This document shows positions 8,467 to 18,289 of a DNA stretch of 64,000 nt, piece after piece (position 1 is the stretch's first letter; each line of letters starts with the position of its first letter). A program made the position numbers and the translations under genes. This DNA is from CBDFLD01 sp965249005. GTDB lineage: Bacteria > Acidobacteriota > UBA6911. The stretch is from positions 310,001 to 374,000 of the forward strand of contig CBDFLD010000016.1 of the NCBI GenBank assembly GCA_965249005.1. The letters run 5' to 3'. The notes under the pieces were generated by a model, which searched no databases, was not told where the DNA came from, and saw nothing but the letters and a program-made list of their open reading frames with translations.

Positions 8467-11400
8467 ATGCACAGGAGTCATCGGCTGTGGCCAATGCTTG
8501 CGCTCATCATAATCTTCACATGCGTGCCTGGAACGTCCACCGCCGGTCCCGTCACGCCAACCCAGTCGGACCGATCGGACCCGGCCCAGCAATGGGACGT
8601 CGCGCAACCACGCGGGAAGACTCGTGTGGTCGACTTCGTGACCGACGAGGGAACCTGGATGGCAGTCGACATCTCGCGCGACGGCCGGTGGATCCTCTTC
8701 GATCTGCTTGGGCACATCTATCGCGTTCCGGCGGAAGGCGGCGACGCAGAGTGCCTCACGCAAGACAGCGGAATCGCTATCAACTTCCATCCCCGGTACT
8801 CGCCTGACAGCAGTGAAATCGCATTCGTATCGGATCGCCGGGGGCAGATGAACCTCTGGGTCATGAAAGCGGACGGGACCGAGCCAGAGCCTGTCCTCAT
8901 CGATCCGGACACGCGGATTACCAGTCCAAGCTGGACCCCCGATGGACAGCATATCGTGACCACACGGAACTTTCAGACGGCCGCCGGTTTGTGGCGCCGA
9001 TCGGCCCGCATCTGGATCTTTCCGCGATCAGGGGGCGAAGGACACAAACTCGTCGGAGAATCGTCCGGGACTCAGGCCTACTGGCCTTCTGTTTCCCCCG
9101 ATGGCCGGTCCTTGTACTACTTCTACGCGACCTTCGCGGCCGTAACGACGGCCTTTGGCGGCGACCACCACATCCGGAGACTGGACCTCGAGTCAGGTCA
9201 GACCTATAGCGTGACCCCCGCACTCGGAGGTCGAGAAGCACCTATCGTTTATCTCGGGCCGGATCCAATCGAGATCGCGCCCGAGGTGTCCCCGGATGGT
9301 CGTTGGCTCGCTTTCGCCCGCAGGATGCCGGGTGGTAGCCTCCGCTACCGCAAGCAGATCATGGACGAGCGCACAGCCCTATGGCTCAAGGACCTCCACA
9401 CAGGCGGCGAGCGCATACTGATGGATCCCATCACCGCCGACATGGCCACAACCCATCAAATGAAAAACTTCACCGTCCTGCCGCGTTACGCCTGGGCCAA
9501 AGACAGTCAGTCTCTGGTCCTCTCACAGGGCGGCAAGCTGAGACGCGTTTGGATCAAGGATGCAACGGTGACAACCATTCCCTTCTCGGCCCGTGTCTAC
9601 CGGGTGATTTCCGAACAGGCTCTTGCCGAAGTGAATATCCCGGACGGACCCTTCGAAGCACGCTTTTTGCGGTGGATGACGGCTTCACCCAGGGGAGATC
9701 AACTTGTTTTCGAAGCTATCGGACGTCTCTGGACAATGCGGCTGCCAAACGGAACTCCGCAGCCATTGACCAACAACCAACCGGACGTCCGTGAAGTGAC
9801 CCCCGCATGGTCTCCCGACGGTCAATGGTTGGCGTTTACGACATCGGACCCTCGGGAAGGGAGCCACCTGTGGAAGATCCGCAGCGACGGGAGTGAACTC
9901 CAAAAACTCACCAGCCAGCCGGCCTTCTACCTGTACCCCGAATGGAGCCCGGATGGCAGCTACCTTGTCGTCTCGAGGTCCACCGGTGCGGTGGTCGGAG
10001 ACGGAGTGAGCGGGTTGGTCCGCATTCCAGCCGTCGGAGGATCCGCGGAGTTGATTGCACGTGGCGGAGGTCTGCAGGGAACATTCGGTCCGGAGGGCCG
10101 GATCTACTATACCCGCGACGGAGCAAGTGCACAGGGCCGTGACCAGTGGAGCCTCGAGCAGGGGCTGGAAAAGATCAAACGTTGGGTGACGCTGATGTCC
10201 GTTCCGCAAGACCATCGGACGGATGGCCACGTTAGTAGCGAACGCGCAGAGTTCACACTTCCCTATGCTCAAGAGGTCGCGCCCTCCCCGGATGGCAAAT
10301 GGATTGCGCACGGGGCAGGCCTCAACCTCTACTTGTCTCCAGCTCCTGGAGCTCAAGGTACCGACGGCGCTTTCGATATCGACCTCGACACTGCGAAGGT
10401 GATCGGACCGGAAGGAGCATTCGCGCCCCGATGGCGGGATGCCGACACGCTCGAGTTTGGCAGTGGGAACCGCTACTACACTCACCACGTCGATTCCGGC
10501 CACACGGATGTTGTGGAGATCCACCTTCAAGTGCAACGGGACATTCCCGACGGATCGGTCGCCTTGACGAACGGTCGCATCATCACACTCGAGGATCGGC
10601 AGGTGATCGAAAACGGAACCGTTCTGATAGAGGGAAGCAGAATTTCTTGTGTCGGAAAGTGCGACTCGTCGACCGCAGATCGGGTGATCGACGTCGCGGG
10701 CAAGACCATCATGCCCGGAATTGTGGACACCCACGCCCATTACCTGGGCGATGGTCCGGTAATCGGGCAGAAACGCTCGAGCTCGGCCCGCTATCTCGCC
10801 TATGGGATAACGACCACATTGGATCCCTCGGCGCCATCTTGGTCCGCGTTTCCCATCATCGAATTGACCCGGGCAGGCAAGCTGGTCGGTCCGCGAGGAT
10901 TCACTACCGGGGAAGCCATGAATTCCACTCCGCCACGGCCACCAGGCGGAACGAGGGTTCCACCCATCCGAACACAGGCGGACGCTGACCATTACGTGAA
11001 TCGAATCTCGGCCTGGGGAGCGGTCTCGGTCAAACAATTCTTGACGCCTCAGCGTCAACAGCGCCAGTGGCTCGTCGATGCGGCCCGTCGGCAAGGTTTA
11101 TCGGTGACGGCCGAAGGAGCCGAACTTTATTACAACGTGAGCATGATCATGGATGGGCATACCGGTTGGGAGCATCCTCTAAACTATGCTCCCCTTTTCA
11201 AGGATGCCGCCCAATTCTTCGCCCAGTCCGGCGCAGTCTATTCCAGCACATTGGTCGTCCTGAGTGGCGGTCCATGGATGCACGAGTACTTTCGAGCTCG
11301 CAGCGACCTCTGGAACGATCCGAAGCAACGGCGCTTCGTGCCCTGGACACAGCTCGCGCGCTCCAAAAATCACACGATGCGACCGGCCAGTGGTTACCGC

Positions 11401-11826
11401 TTCCCGATGTTGGCGGAATCCTTCGCTGACATCGTGCGGGCGGGGGGTTACGGATCGCTCGGCGGGCACGGAGAGGAGCCGGGGCTGGATACCCACTGGG
11501 AGCTGTGGGGGGAGGCCTTTGCTCTTTCTCCCATCGAGGCGCTCGAGGTGGCCACGCTTCACGGTGCCCACATGATCGGGCTCGAGGATGATCTGGGCTC
11601 CATCGAGGTGGGCAAGCTCGCAGATCTGCTGGTACTCAACAGTAACCCGCTCGACGACATCCGTCACACTACCGACATCCGTTACGTCATGAAAGGGGGC
11701 AACCTTTATGACGGGGACACCCTCGATCAAATATGGCCGGATGAGGTACCCTACGGTCCCATCCCCTGGATCAACGAAAAGGCATTGCGGACGGACGTCG
11801 TGCCCTTGAACATCTGGGATAAGTAA
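8467..11826 (+). CDS. Secreted TolB-propeller amidohydrolase (1119 aa)
   Basis: The protein has a signal peptide (residues 1-26, ending GTSTAG), a long beta-propeller built from repeated PD40/TolB-like motifs (YSPDSSEIAFVSDR, VSPDGRWLAFARR, WSPDGQWLAFTTSD, WSPDGSYLVVSRS), and a C-terminal amidohydrolase barrel from about residue 700. The metal-binding HxH is His756/His758 in VDTHAHYLGD. The barrel ends with the typical IEVGKLADLLVLNSNPL. Amidohydrolases of this fusion type hydrolyse C-N bonds, often in peptides or imidazolones, but the substrate here is unknown. I chose ATG 8467 over the longer frame because GGGAGGAA precedes it and a signal peptide follows at once. It converges with the next gene. 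Confidence 0.88.
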   Translation: MHRSHRLWPMLALIIIFTCVPGTSTAGPVTPTQSDRSDPAQQWDVAQPRGKTRVVDFVTDEGTWMAVDISRDGRWILFDLLGHIYRVPAEGGDAECLTQDSGIAINFHPRYSPDSSEIAFVSDRRGQMNLWVMKADGTEPEPVLIDPDTRITSPSWTPDGQHIVTTRNFQTAAGLWRRSARIWIFPRSGGEGHKLVGESSGTQAYWPSVSPDGRSLYYFYATFAAVTTAFGGDHHIRRLDLESGQTYSVTPALGGREAPIVYLGPDPIEIAPEVSPDGRWLAFARRMPGGSLRYRKQIMDERTALWLKDLHTGGERILMDPITADMATTHQMKNFTVLPRYAWAKDSQSLVLSQGGKLRRVWIKDATVTTIPFSARVYRVISEQALAEVNIPDGPFEARFLRWMTASPRGDQLVFEAIGRLWTMRLPNGTPQPLTNNQPDVREVTPAWSPDGQWLAFTTSDPREGSHLWKIRSDGSELQKLTSQPAFYLYPEWSPDGSYLVVSRSTGAVVGDGVSGLVRIPAVGGSAELIARGGGLQGTFGPEGRIYYTRDGASAQGRDQWSLEQGLEKIKRWVTLMSVPQDHRTDGHVSSERAEFTLPYAQEVAPSPDGKWIAHGAGLNLYLSPAPGAQGTDGAFDIDLDTAKVIGPEGAFAPRWRDADTLEFGSGNRYYTHHVDSGHTDVVEIHLQVQRDIPDGSVALTNGRIITLEDRQVIENGTVLIEGSRISCVGKCDSSTADRVIDVAGKTIMPGIVDTHAHYLGDGPVIGQKRSSSARYLAYGITTTLDPSAPSWSAFPIIELTRAGKLVGPRGFTTGEAMNSTPPRPPGGTRVPPIRTQADADHYVNRISAWGAVSVKQFLTPQRQQRQWLVDAARRQGLSVTAEGAELYYNVSMIMDGHTGWEHPLNYAPLFKDAAQFFAQSGAVYSSTLVVLSGGPWMHEYFRARSDLWNDPKQRRFVPWTQLARSKNHTMRPASGYRFPMLAESFADIVRAGGYGSLGGHGEEPGLDTHWELWGEAFALSPIEALEVATLHGAHMIGLEDDLGSIEVGKLADLLVLNSNPLDDIRHTTDIRYVMKGGNLYDGDTLDQIWPDEVPYGPIPWINEKALRTDVVPLNIWDK

Positions 11827-11903
11827 AAACAGCCCGGCGATACAAATCAAGGAAAGCAAGGTCTGGAGTTCTGATTGCGCTTTCGAGCATGAGCCGGCTG
11901 AAT

Positions 11904-13538
11904 TCAGGGGCGATTCGAGATGCTTTCCCCGGGTTGGAGTATTTCCCTCTTCTCACGTTTTTTGGCAGCACGGACGATAACTCGAACGTCGGCCAACAGT
12001 TTCTTTGCGTCAAACACAATGCCGTCCTTGATGGTGAATTTGACGCCCCCGACGCGAACCGGCTCATTGCTTTCGTTGAGCTTGATCGCGCCTGTTCCAT
12101 ACAGTACTTTGAAGTTCCGAAGCGGGTTTTCTTCCACCACGACAAGGTCGGCGAGCTTCCCTATTTCGACGGTTCCGATTTCGTTCTCCTTCCCGAGCGC
12201 TTCGGCACCCTTCAACGTCGCGGCTCGAATGATTTCGAGAGGGTGGAATCCGGCCTCCCTGAAAAGTTCCAACTCGCGAACGTAGCCGAACCCATAGAGC
12301 TTGTACATGTAGCCGGAGTCCGAACCAGTCGCCACTCTTCCGCCACGGTTCTTGTACTCGTTGACGAACATCATCCACAGCCGGTAGTTCTCGCGCCACT
12401 CCACTTCGTCTTCCGTGGTCCAGTAAAACCAGTAGGAGCCGTGGGATTTTCGGTTTGGACGGTAGAACTCCCAGAGGGACGGAAGCGTATAGGCATCGTG
12501 CCACTCGGCCCTTCGAGCCCTCATCAAATCTCGGCTAGCCTCATAAATGGTAAACGTCGGCACCAGGGTAAAATCCAGCTCGATCAGCTCGTTCATGACT
12601 GCATTCCAGCGTTCACTATCAGGTGGGGCTGCCTGCTTCCATAGACGTCCTGCTTCCGCAAAACGATGCTGTTCGTTGTTGTAGTCATAATCGGGCGGAA
12701 AGTCCTGAACGGTCCGGTCGGTAAACAGCGCCTCCGGAAGGCCATACCAATGCTCCATGGTCGTCAGTCCGAGGCGCGCCGAATCCAGAGCGTTCATCCG
12801 TGCTACCCCCGTTTGAGCATGGTGAGCCGCCGTTCTGATGCCCTGTTTCTTGGCCTCCTCAATCATGGCTCTCATCAAATCAGGCCGGAGGGCAAACAGT
12901 TTGAGTCCATCGGCCCCCTTTCGCGCGATTTCCGCCACCCATTCGTGCGCCTGCTCGGGAGTCGTGATCGGTTCCTTTGCCCCCATCCCGAACCAAGCAT
13001 AGGCAAAGAGCCTCGGCGCCGTAATCTCGTTCTTCAGGCTTCTCGCCTTGTGATCTAGAGTCCACTGCAAACCCACGATGCTTCCCGGATCGCGAACAGT
13101 CGTGATGCCGTGGCCCATCCACAACTTCAGGACATACTCCGCCGGGGTGCCTTGGGCGATTCCCCCCAAGTGGCCGTGCATGTCGACGAAGCCCGGCAAC
13201 ACGTACATCCCGGACAGATCGACGGTCTTGTCCTGCGGCCGCGCTTTGGGGCGTCTGGCCTCTTCAATAGCCATCTGAGGGTAACCCACACTTCGGATCT
13301 CCACGATTCGATTCTGTCGAATCACTATATCGACCGGGCCAAGCGGAGGCGCACCGGTCCCGTCAATCAGGGTCGCGCCCCGAAGGATCAAACGGTCGAA
13401 CGGGCCCTCGCCATTCCTCCTCGGGGGGGCCTTGGGCAGGGGATCCGGGCGACCTTGCGAAAAAGCTTCGACCAGGAACAGGCTCATCCCGACAAGTCCG
13501 ATCAGCAATATGCGCAGCGGTCTTTGTGGTGTTCGCAT
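11904..13538 (-). CDS. Secreted amidohydrolase family protein (544 aa)
   Basis: An N-terminal signal peptide or anchor (residues 1-28, ILLIGLVGMSLFLVEAFSQG) precedes an imidazolonepropionase-like amidohydrolase. The metal-binding motif is His121/His123 in FVDMHGHLGG; further ligands probably lie in the segment AAHHAQTG and in the Asp of ATGSDSGYMY. The C-terminus has the usual IGTVEIGKLADLVVVEENPL. It stands tail to tail with the preceding propeller-amidohydrolase, so the two may share a role in hydrolysing exogenous amides or peptides, but the substrate cannot be read from sequence. Confidence 0.88.
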   Translation of the reverse strand: MRTPQRPLRILLIGLVGMSLFLVEAFSQGRPDPLPKAPPRRNGEGPFDRLILRGATLIDGTGAPPLGPVDIVIRQNRIVEIRSVGYPQMAIEEARRPKARPQDKTVDLSGMYVLPGFVDMHGHLGGIAQGTPAEYVLKLWMGHGITTVRDPGSIVGLQWTLDHKARSLKNEITAPRLFAYAWFGMGAKEPITTPEQAHEWVAEIARKGADGLKLFALRPDLMRAMIEEAKKQGIRTAAHHAQTGVARMNALDSARLGLTTMEHWYGLPEALFTDRTVQDFPPDYDYNNEQHRFAEAGRLWKQAAPPDSERWNAVMNELIELDFTLVPTFTIYEASRDLMRARRAEWHDAYTLPSLWEFYRPNRKSHGSYWFYWTTEDEVEWRENYRLWMMFVNEYKNRGGRVATGSDSGYMYKLYGFGYVRELELFREAGFHPLEIIRAATLKGAEALGKENEIGTVEIGKLADLVVVEENPLRNFKVLYGTGAIKLNESNEPVRVGGVKFTIKDGIVFDAKKLLADVRVIVRAAKKREKREILQPGESISNRP

Positions 13539-13850
13539 CAGATCATCGTCCTCTTCATCTAGGATCGAAGCGTCGCGGGAAGGTCAGGCGATCGCGCGAA
13601 GCAGAGACCAGAAGAATATCACGTTATGCCCTGGACCCGTTAGGACCGGAAGCGGCATCGGCACGGCTGTGACTCGTGTCTATATCCTACAGGCTGATGG
13701 AATCTACTCTGCCGAACGATGGACTCGCCCTGACAGTCGGTTCATCGCCGAGTTGGTCGTTGCATCTCCGGCGACTTTCAGCATACAGTAGCGGTTCCAT
13801 CAACAGATCGACCCCTTTGCCGATTCAATGGCCTGATCGAGGAGGTTGGT
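13539..13850. other. Divergent intergenic region between amidohydrolase and beta-lactamase-fold genes
   Basis: These 312 bases separate two divergently oriented genes and must hold both promoters. I see no convincing protein-coding frame, operator palindrome or RNA structure in it. Confidence 0.4.
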
Positions 13851-15146
13851 ATGAGGGCTTTTGCTCGAAAGTTTTGGATTTCACTCCTGCTGCTCGGGAT
13901 CGTCGCTGCGTCTGCCTTAGCCGGCGATTTGCCGAGGAGCAAGCCGGAGGACGTCGGCCTTTCACCCCGACGGATTACCCGCCTCGACCTCCAGATCGAG
14001 AAACACATCATGGAGCGCAAGCTCGCGGGAGCCGTGGTGCTCCTTGCGCGACGCGGGAAGGTCGCACATTTGAAGGCGTACGGCATGGCCGACATCGAAG
14101 CCTCCAGACAGATGCAGCCGGACACCATTTTTCGGATTGCCTCGATGACGAAGCCCATAACCAGCATTGCGGTCATGATGCTCTACGAAGAAGGTCATTT
14201 TCGCCTCCGCGATCCCCTGCACCGGTTCATCCCGGAATTCAAGGACGCGACTGTGCTGCCTCCGCTTTCCCAGCAGGACTCGCGGAGTATTCCGGCAAAG
14301 GGGCCGATCACGATCCGGCACCTACTGACCCACACCGCCGGCTTGACCTACCATTGGAATCCTCGTCTCGGGAAGAGATACAGGGACGCCGGTATCACCC
14401 ACGGGCTGCTCACGGACGACGGTACCCTGGAAGAAAAGATGAAGGTGCTCGCCGGAATTCCCCTGCTGTTTCACCCAGGCGAACGGTTCGAGTACAGCCT
14501 ATCCATCGACGTCCTCGGAAGGGTTGTTGAGGTAGCCTCCGGCATGACGCTCGCCGAGTTCATGCGGCAACGGATATTCGAACCTCTGGGAATGAAAGAC
14601 ACGCATTTCTTCCTGTCTCCGGAAAGGGTCCCTCGACTCGCGGCTGTCTACTCGAGCAAGCCCGGTGAGCCGATCGAGCGGGTTGGCGAGGATCCGATTC
14701 CCGAAGCGGAAGGGATGATGTATGCGGCAAGCCATCCGTACCGCGGACGGAAGCAATACTACGCCGGCGGCGGGGGCCTGGTCTCCACTGCAGCTGATTA
14801 CTTCCGATTCTGCCAGATGGTGTTAAACAACGGGGTGCTCGATGGAGCCCGGTTGCTGAGTCCCAAGACCGTGGAGTTGATCTCCCAGGACCACCTGGAA
14901 AGCATGCTTGGAGATGAGGCACCGGCTGGATTTGGACTCGGATTCAGCGTCGTGCGCAACGAGCGGGATCTGGTTGAGCTCGGCTCGGTCGGTTCCATTG
15001 CATGGGGAGGCTTCTGGTACACGACCTTCTTCATTGATCCGAGCGAGGAGTTCATCGGCATATTCATGGCCCAGTTGCATCCAGCCGGTGGTCTCGATTT
15101 GAAAGAAAAGTTCGAGAACCTGGCGTATCAAGCCATTGTGGAGTGA
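13851..15146 (+). CDS. Serine hydrolase, beta-lactamase/class C esterase family (431 aa)
   Basis: A signal peptide (residues 1-24, ending ALAG) is followed by a beta-lactamase-related fold. The nucleophile motif SxxK is Ser98-Met-Thr-Lys101 in RIASMTKPI. The second motif is a Y-S-L variant in RFEYSLSIDVLG, and GSIAWGGFWYTTFFIDP occupies the place of the K/HTG motif. Such proteins in environmental bacteria are usually esterases or D-amino-acid peptidases, not antibiotic-resistance enzymes. ATG 13851 is preceded by GAGGAGG, a good ribosome-binding site. It is alone on its strand. Confidence 0.9.
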   Translation: MRAFARKFWISLLLLGIVAASALAGDLPRSKPEDVGLSPRRITRLDLQIEKHIMERKLAGAVVLLARRGKVAHLKAYGMADIEASRQMQPDTIFRIASMTKPITSIAVMMLYEEGHFRLRDPLHRFIPEFKDATVLPPLSQQDSRSIPAKGPITIRHLLTHTAGLTYHWNPRLGKRYRDAGITHGLLTDDGTLEEKMKVLAGIPLLFHPGERFEYSLSIDVLGRVVEVASGMTLAEFMRQRIFEPLGMKDTHFFLSPERVPRLAAVYSSKPGEPIERVGEDPIPEAEGMMYAASHPYRGRKQYYAGGGGLVSTAADYFRFCQMVLNNGVLDGARLLSPKTVELISQDHLESMLGDEAPAGFGLGFSVVRNERDLVELGSVGSIAWGGFWYTTFFIDPSEEFIGIFMAQLHPAGGLDLKEKFENLAYQAIVE

Positions 15147-15209
15147 ACTAACTAACTAACACTGCCCTTCTACGGAATGATGCCCGAGGCGGTCTCGCGC
15201 CGGCTCAGG

Positions 15210-15677
15210 CTAGTCCTGTTCTGCCGGGTCCCGACCGAGGGATTCGGCCCACTGCTCGTATTCCTCGAGGCAGTCGCCGGCGCTCACGAACTTCTTCCAC
15301 ACCAGCCGTCCGCGGAACCCGTATTGCTCATCCGACTTGATTTGATGGATCACGTATTGGGCATCCCACGCCGGCCGCGGGTGGCGGGGAAGCTTGAACT
15401 TGTACAGCCTGAAGCGAATCTGATCCCGATCAGAGTAGAGGCGGTCGAACATCAAAATCAGCGTCATGCCCCGGCTCGCACGGCCATAGTAGAAAGGTTT
15501 GGCGATGCGCGGCCAGTCATACGACCAGGTATTGAGGCGAAATTCCACATCTTCGTCGTACTCGAGTGTGCTCTCTATTTTCCATGGGCTGTCCTCCGCT
15601 CGCCGTACCAGCACGACGGAGTCGGCGCCGGGCACTTCGTGAAGCGTGTAGCGGCCGTGTCGCAGCGTGAACCTATT
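15210..15677 (-). pseudogene. Conserved hypothetical protein, 3' fragment (split by IS21-type element)
   Basis: The minus-strand frame from the element junction reads NRFTLRHGRYTLHEVPGADS, VVLVRRAEDSPWKIESTL and on to ...GRDPAEQD. Joined to the fragment at 18974-19206, it rebuilds a soluble protein with the pattern APDYDAY...LNFEHIISGHRSPNNRF, which I recognise as a family of unknown function in Acidobacteriota- and Planctomycetes-like genomes. The insertion separates ...GHRSPN from NRFTLRHG. The remaining open frame from 15635 could be translated alone but would lack the first half. Confidence 0.7.
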
Positions 15678-15685
15678 GTTCGGTG

Positions 15686-16048
15686 TTAGCGATCGCGTGA
15701 AACCGCAGTTTTCTGAACGGGCGCCGGTAGAGAGGTTTTCAGGCGCAGTTTGATTCGAAGATACCTCACGTAGTCTGCCGAGATAGGATTCTGAAGTAAT
15801 TCCTCAATGACCGGGAGAAAGTAATACAGGGACCGGATAGGCGATAGCCTGCGTGCCTGTGGATCACGGAGTAACCGACGAGCGGAAGTCAGGAGTAAGC
15901 TCGATTCTATGACCGAAAGCGGAACCCGACGATCATAGAGCTGATAAGCAAGTTGATAGTCTTGCCGACGAGGCCGTTGTGGAGTCTCAGGCAGCTGGGC
16001 GTAGAGATCAACAACAATCTTTACGTATTGAATGCGATTGGACGGCAC
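15686..16048 (-). CDS. Accessory protein of IS21-type element (120 aa, unknown function)
   Basis: A basic, mostly helical protein without recognised domains (IQYVKIVVDLYAQLPETPQ, SARRLLRDPQARRLSPI, YFLPVIEELLQNPISADYV). Its start lies 5 bases beyond the istB stop, so it is probably co-translated. Its last codons run into the terminal inverted repeat of the element, which shows that it belongs to the transposon and not to the host gene. It may assist transposition or end recognition; this is a guess from position only. Confidence 0.7.
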   Translation of the reverse strand: MPSNRIQYVKIVVDLYAQLPETPQRPRRQDYQLAYQLYDRRVPLSVIESSLLLTSARRLLRDPQARRLSPIRSLYYFLPVIEELLQNPISADYVRYLRIKLRLKTSLPAPVQKTAVSRDR

Positions 16049-16053
16049 GGGTT

Positions 16054-16827
16054 CTAACGTTTCTTTTTCCTCCGCGCGGAGGCTTCCTGCTCGCTCTCTC
16101 GAATCCGATAGCTACGTCCTTCAATGACGGTCACATCGGCATGGTGAGTGAGACGATCCAAGAGCGTGGCAATGCAAGCGGCATTGGGAAAGACCTCGTT
16201 CCATTCTCGAAAGGCTCTATTTGTACTTATAACGATGGATCGATGCTCATAGCGCCGGTTGACGACTTCGTACAGCAGATCCGCGGCATGGTTGTCATAG
16301 GAGAGATACCCGACTTCGTCTACGCACAGAAGGTGAGGGCGGGCGTAGGATTGGAACTTTCTTCTTCGGAGTTCCGGGGAATCACATTGGAGATCTTCGA
16401 TCAGGTCGGCAGCCGTACGAAACAGGACGGAATAGCCGGCCAGCACAGCAGCGTGGGCAATGTTTTTGGTAATCATGGTCTTGCCCAGACCGTTGGCACC
16501 GAGTAGGACAAAGTTGCGACCATCCGGGATGAAATCCAGAGTGAGGGCGCGTTCGATGACCTGGCGATCGATTTTCTTTGGCCAATTCCAATCGAAATCC
16601 GCCAGCGGTTTGAAGCGGCCGATGCGGGAGCGTTTCAGGCGGCGCTCGAGACTGCGGCGGCCACGCTCTCGAGCTTCGGCCTGCAACAGCTCCTCGAGCA
16701 TTACACGAGGACTCCAACGACCCTTGGTAGCCCGGGCGATGAAGTCTTCCAGGGATTCAGAAGTGGCATTCAGACCGATGCCGGCGAGTTGGGTGGCAAG
16801 GTTATTCGTCACGGTCGGAGAGGTCAT
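16054..16827 (-). CDS. istB: IstB-like ATPase of IS21-type element
   Basis: AAA+ helper ATPase. Walker A is LLGANGLGKTMITKN and Walker B is LLCVDEVGYLSYD, with a sensor segment in VVNRRYEHRSIVISTNRAF. The chosen ATG at 16827 (MTSPTVTNNLATQ) overlaps the end of istA by about 26 bases; a longer frame starts at 16869. It is clearly different in sequence from the IstB at 6372-7151, so the two IS21 elements are not recent duplicates of each other. Confidence 0.92.
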   Translation of the reverse strand: MTSPTVTNNLATQLAGIGLNATSESLEDFIARATKGRWSPRVMLEELLQAEARERGRRSLERRLKRSRIGRFKPLADFDWNWPKKIDRQVIERALTLDFIPDGRNFVLLGANGLGKTMITKNIAHAAVLAGYSVLFRTAADLIEDLQCDSPELRRRKFQSYARPHLLCVDEVGYLSYDNHAADLLYEVVNRRYEHRSIVISTNRAFREWNEVFPNAACIATLLDRLTHHADVTVIEGRSYRIRESEQEASARRKKKR

Positions 16828-18286
16828 CGTAGGCCTCCAAGTTGTGGGGTTGGACGTTGAGGTTGGCAAGATCGGGACGACGAGTCAGATCGACAGGTAG
16901 TAGATGACGACGCTGTTGGGAGCGGCGATGTTTCTGTAGAATGAAGGCAACCGAAGAAGCCCGAGGCGTCTGCCGCTGGAGTGCTTCCCGAACGGCGACT
17001 TGTAGTTCCGTGGCTCCATAATCCTCCAAGAGCTGAGATAGCTGAGTGGTTTGCCCGCCGCCGGACTCTCCCCGCTGGAAGGCAGCCGCGATCAAGGCTT
17101 CGCTTTCAGGTACCGATTGAGCAAGACGGCCTCCAGGAGTAGCGCCGATGGCTTTGCGCTTCTCTTGTAGCAGTGCTTCTTGATGCGCCGGATCCAGGAC
17201 GGCGTCATGGCGGTTGTAGGAGCGGCGGTGTCGGGCGATTTCGGTTGCGCCATCGAGAATGCGTACAGTGTCCTGTGATGCTGCCAGAGTGAGTGCTCGA
17301 CCCACGGCCGTGTGTGGAATCGAGTAGTCGTTGAGATCAAAACGGATATAGATGGTCTTGCGCGATCGAACCGGTACCACCAGATCGGTATCGAAGGAAT
17401 GCACCGGCAGTGGAAGCAATCGAGGTTTTTCCTCTTCTTCGAAGATTTGCTCAACGGTGCGGGACTGGTCTCCGGGCCAGGGACGTCGATGAGCGATTTC
17501 GTCGCGCCACAGAAGCGCTTGACGGTTGAAGTCCTCCAGGGTGGTGAAGCGGCGTGCGGCAAAGAAAGAGTGTCGGATGTACTGGATGGTTCTTTCGACA
17601 CGCCCTTTCTGATTGCCACGGGCCACTTGGCACGGGCGAGTGGCAAAATGATAGTGAGCACAAAGCTCAATCAGCCGAGGATGAAAGTGCACGGCATCGC
17701 CGTGGCGTTCCAGCACGGCCGACTTCAGATTGTCGCTTAATATGACACGAGGGCAGCCCGACCATGAGTCGAAGGCCCGGACGTGACCGCGCAAGAAGTT
17801 CTCCAGGGTTTGATCGAAGAAGAACTCCAGATATAGGGCTCGGGAATAAGAAAGTGTAAGAACGAAGCAGGACAACCGACGACGGGCACGGCCGATTGCA
17901 ACGGCTCCAAAATGTGCCCAATCGACTTGGCCCTGCTCGCCAGGAAATGTTCGCAGCCGTAAGAAGGCTTCTCGGTGAACAGGGCGGAGACGGGCGACGA
18001 CTCTCCGGAGTATCACGACACTGCCGGTATAGCCTCGATCCCGAATCATCGCATAGATACGAGTCGTTCGTAGGCGCGGATACTTCTCCAAAGTCTCCTT
18101 GATAAAGTCGATGTAGGGATCCGTGAGACTGGGACGAAGGATCTTGGCTCGATTGAATCGATCGGTTTGCAGGGCGGTTCGTACCGTATCCCGGTGAAGT
18201 CCCAGTTCTTGCGCGATGGTTCCAATCTTCCAATGCTCGGCATAGAACAAGCGACGGATGTGTGCCACGGTCTCGGCTGCAATCAT
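16802..18286 (-). CDS. istA: IstA-like transposase of IS21-type element (494 aa)
   Basis: An N-terminal helix-turn-helix (KIGTIAQELGLHRDTVRTAL) precedes an rve-type catalytic core with acidic residues in GEQGQVDWAHFGAV, RVILSDNLKSAV and NQKGRVERTIQYI. The C-terminal segment IRFDLNDYSIPHTAVGR is a typical IstA feature. The gene starts 3 bases after the stop of the small zinc-finger gene upstream and overlaps istB downstream, so all four genes probably form one transcript. Confidence 0.93.
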   Translation of the reverse strand: MIAAETVAHIRRLFYAEHWKIGTIAQELGLHRDTVRTALQTDRFNRAKILRPSLTDPYIDFIKETLEKYPRLRTTRIYAMIRDRGYTGSVVILRRVVARLRPVHREAFLRLRTFPGEQGQVDWAHFGAVAIGRARRRLSCFVLTLSYSRALYLEFFFDQTLENFLRGHVRAFDSWSGCPRVILSDNLKSAVLERHGDAVHFHPRLIELCAHYHFATRPCQVARGNQKGRVERTIQYIRHSFFAARRFTTLEDFNRQALLWRDEIAHRRPWPGDQSRTVEQIFEEEEKPRLLPLPVHSFDTDLVVPVRSRKTIYIRFDLNDYSIPHTAVGRALTLAASQDTVRILDGATEIARHRRSYNRHDAVLDPAHQEALLQEKRKAIGATPGGRLAQSVPESEALIAAAFQRGESGGGQTTQLSQLLEDYGATELQVAVREALQRQTPRASSVAFILQKHRRSQQRRHLLPVDLTRRPDLANLNVQPHNLEAYDDLSDRDE

Positions 18287-18289
18287 GTT

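Noticed and set aside
13851..15146. Antibiotic-resistance beta-lactamase
   Set aside because: The SxxK motif is present but the second and third motifs differ from true class C beta-lactamases; an esterase or peptidase is more probable.
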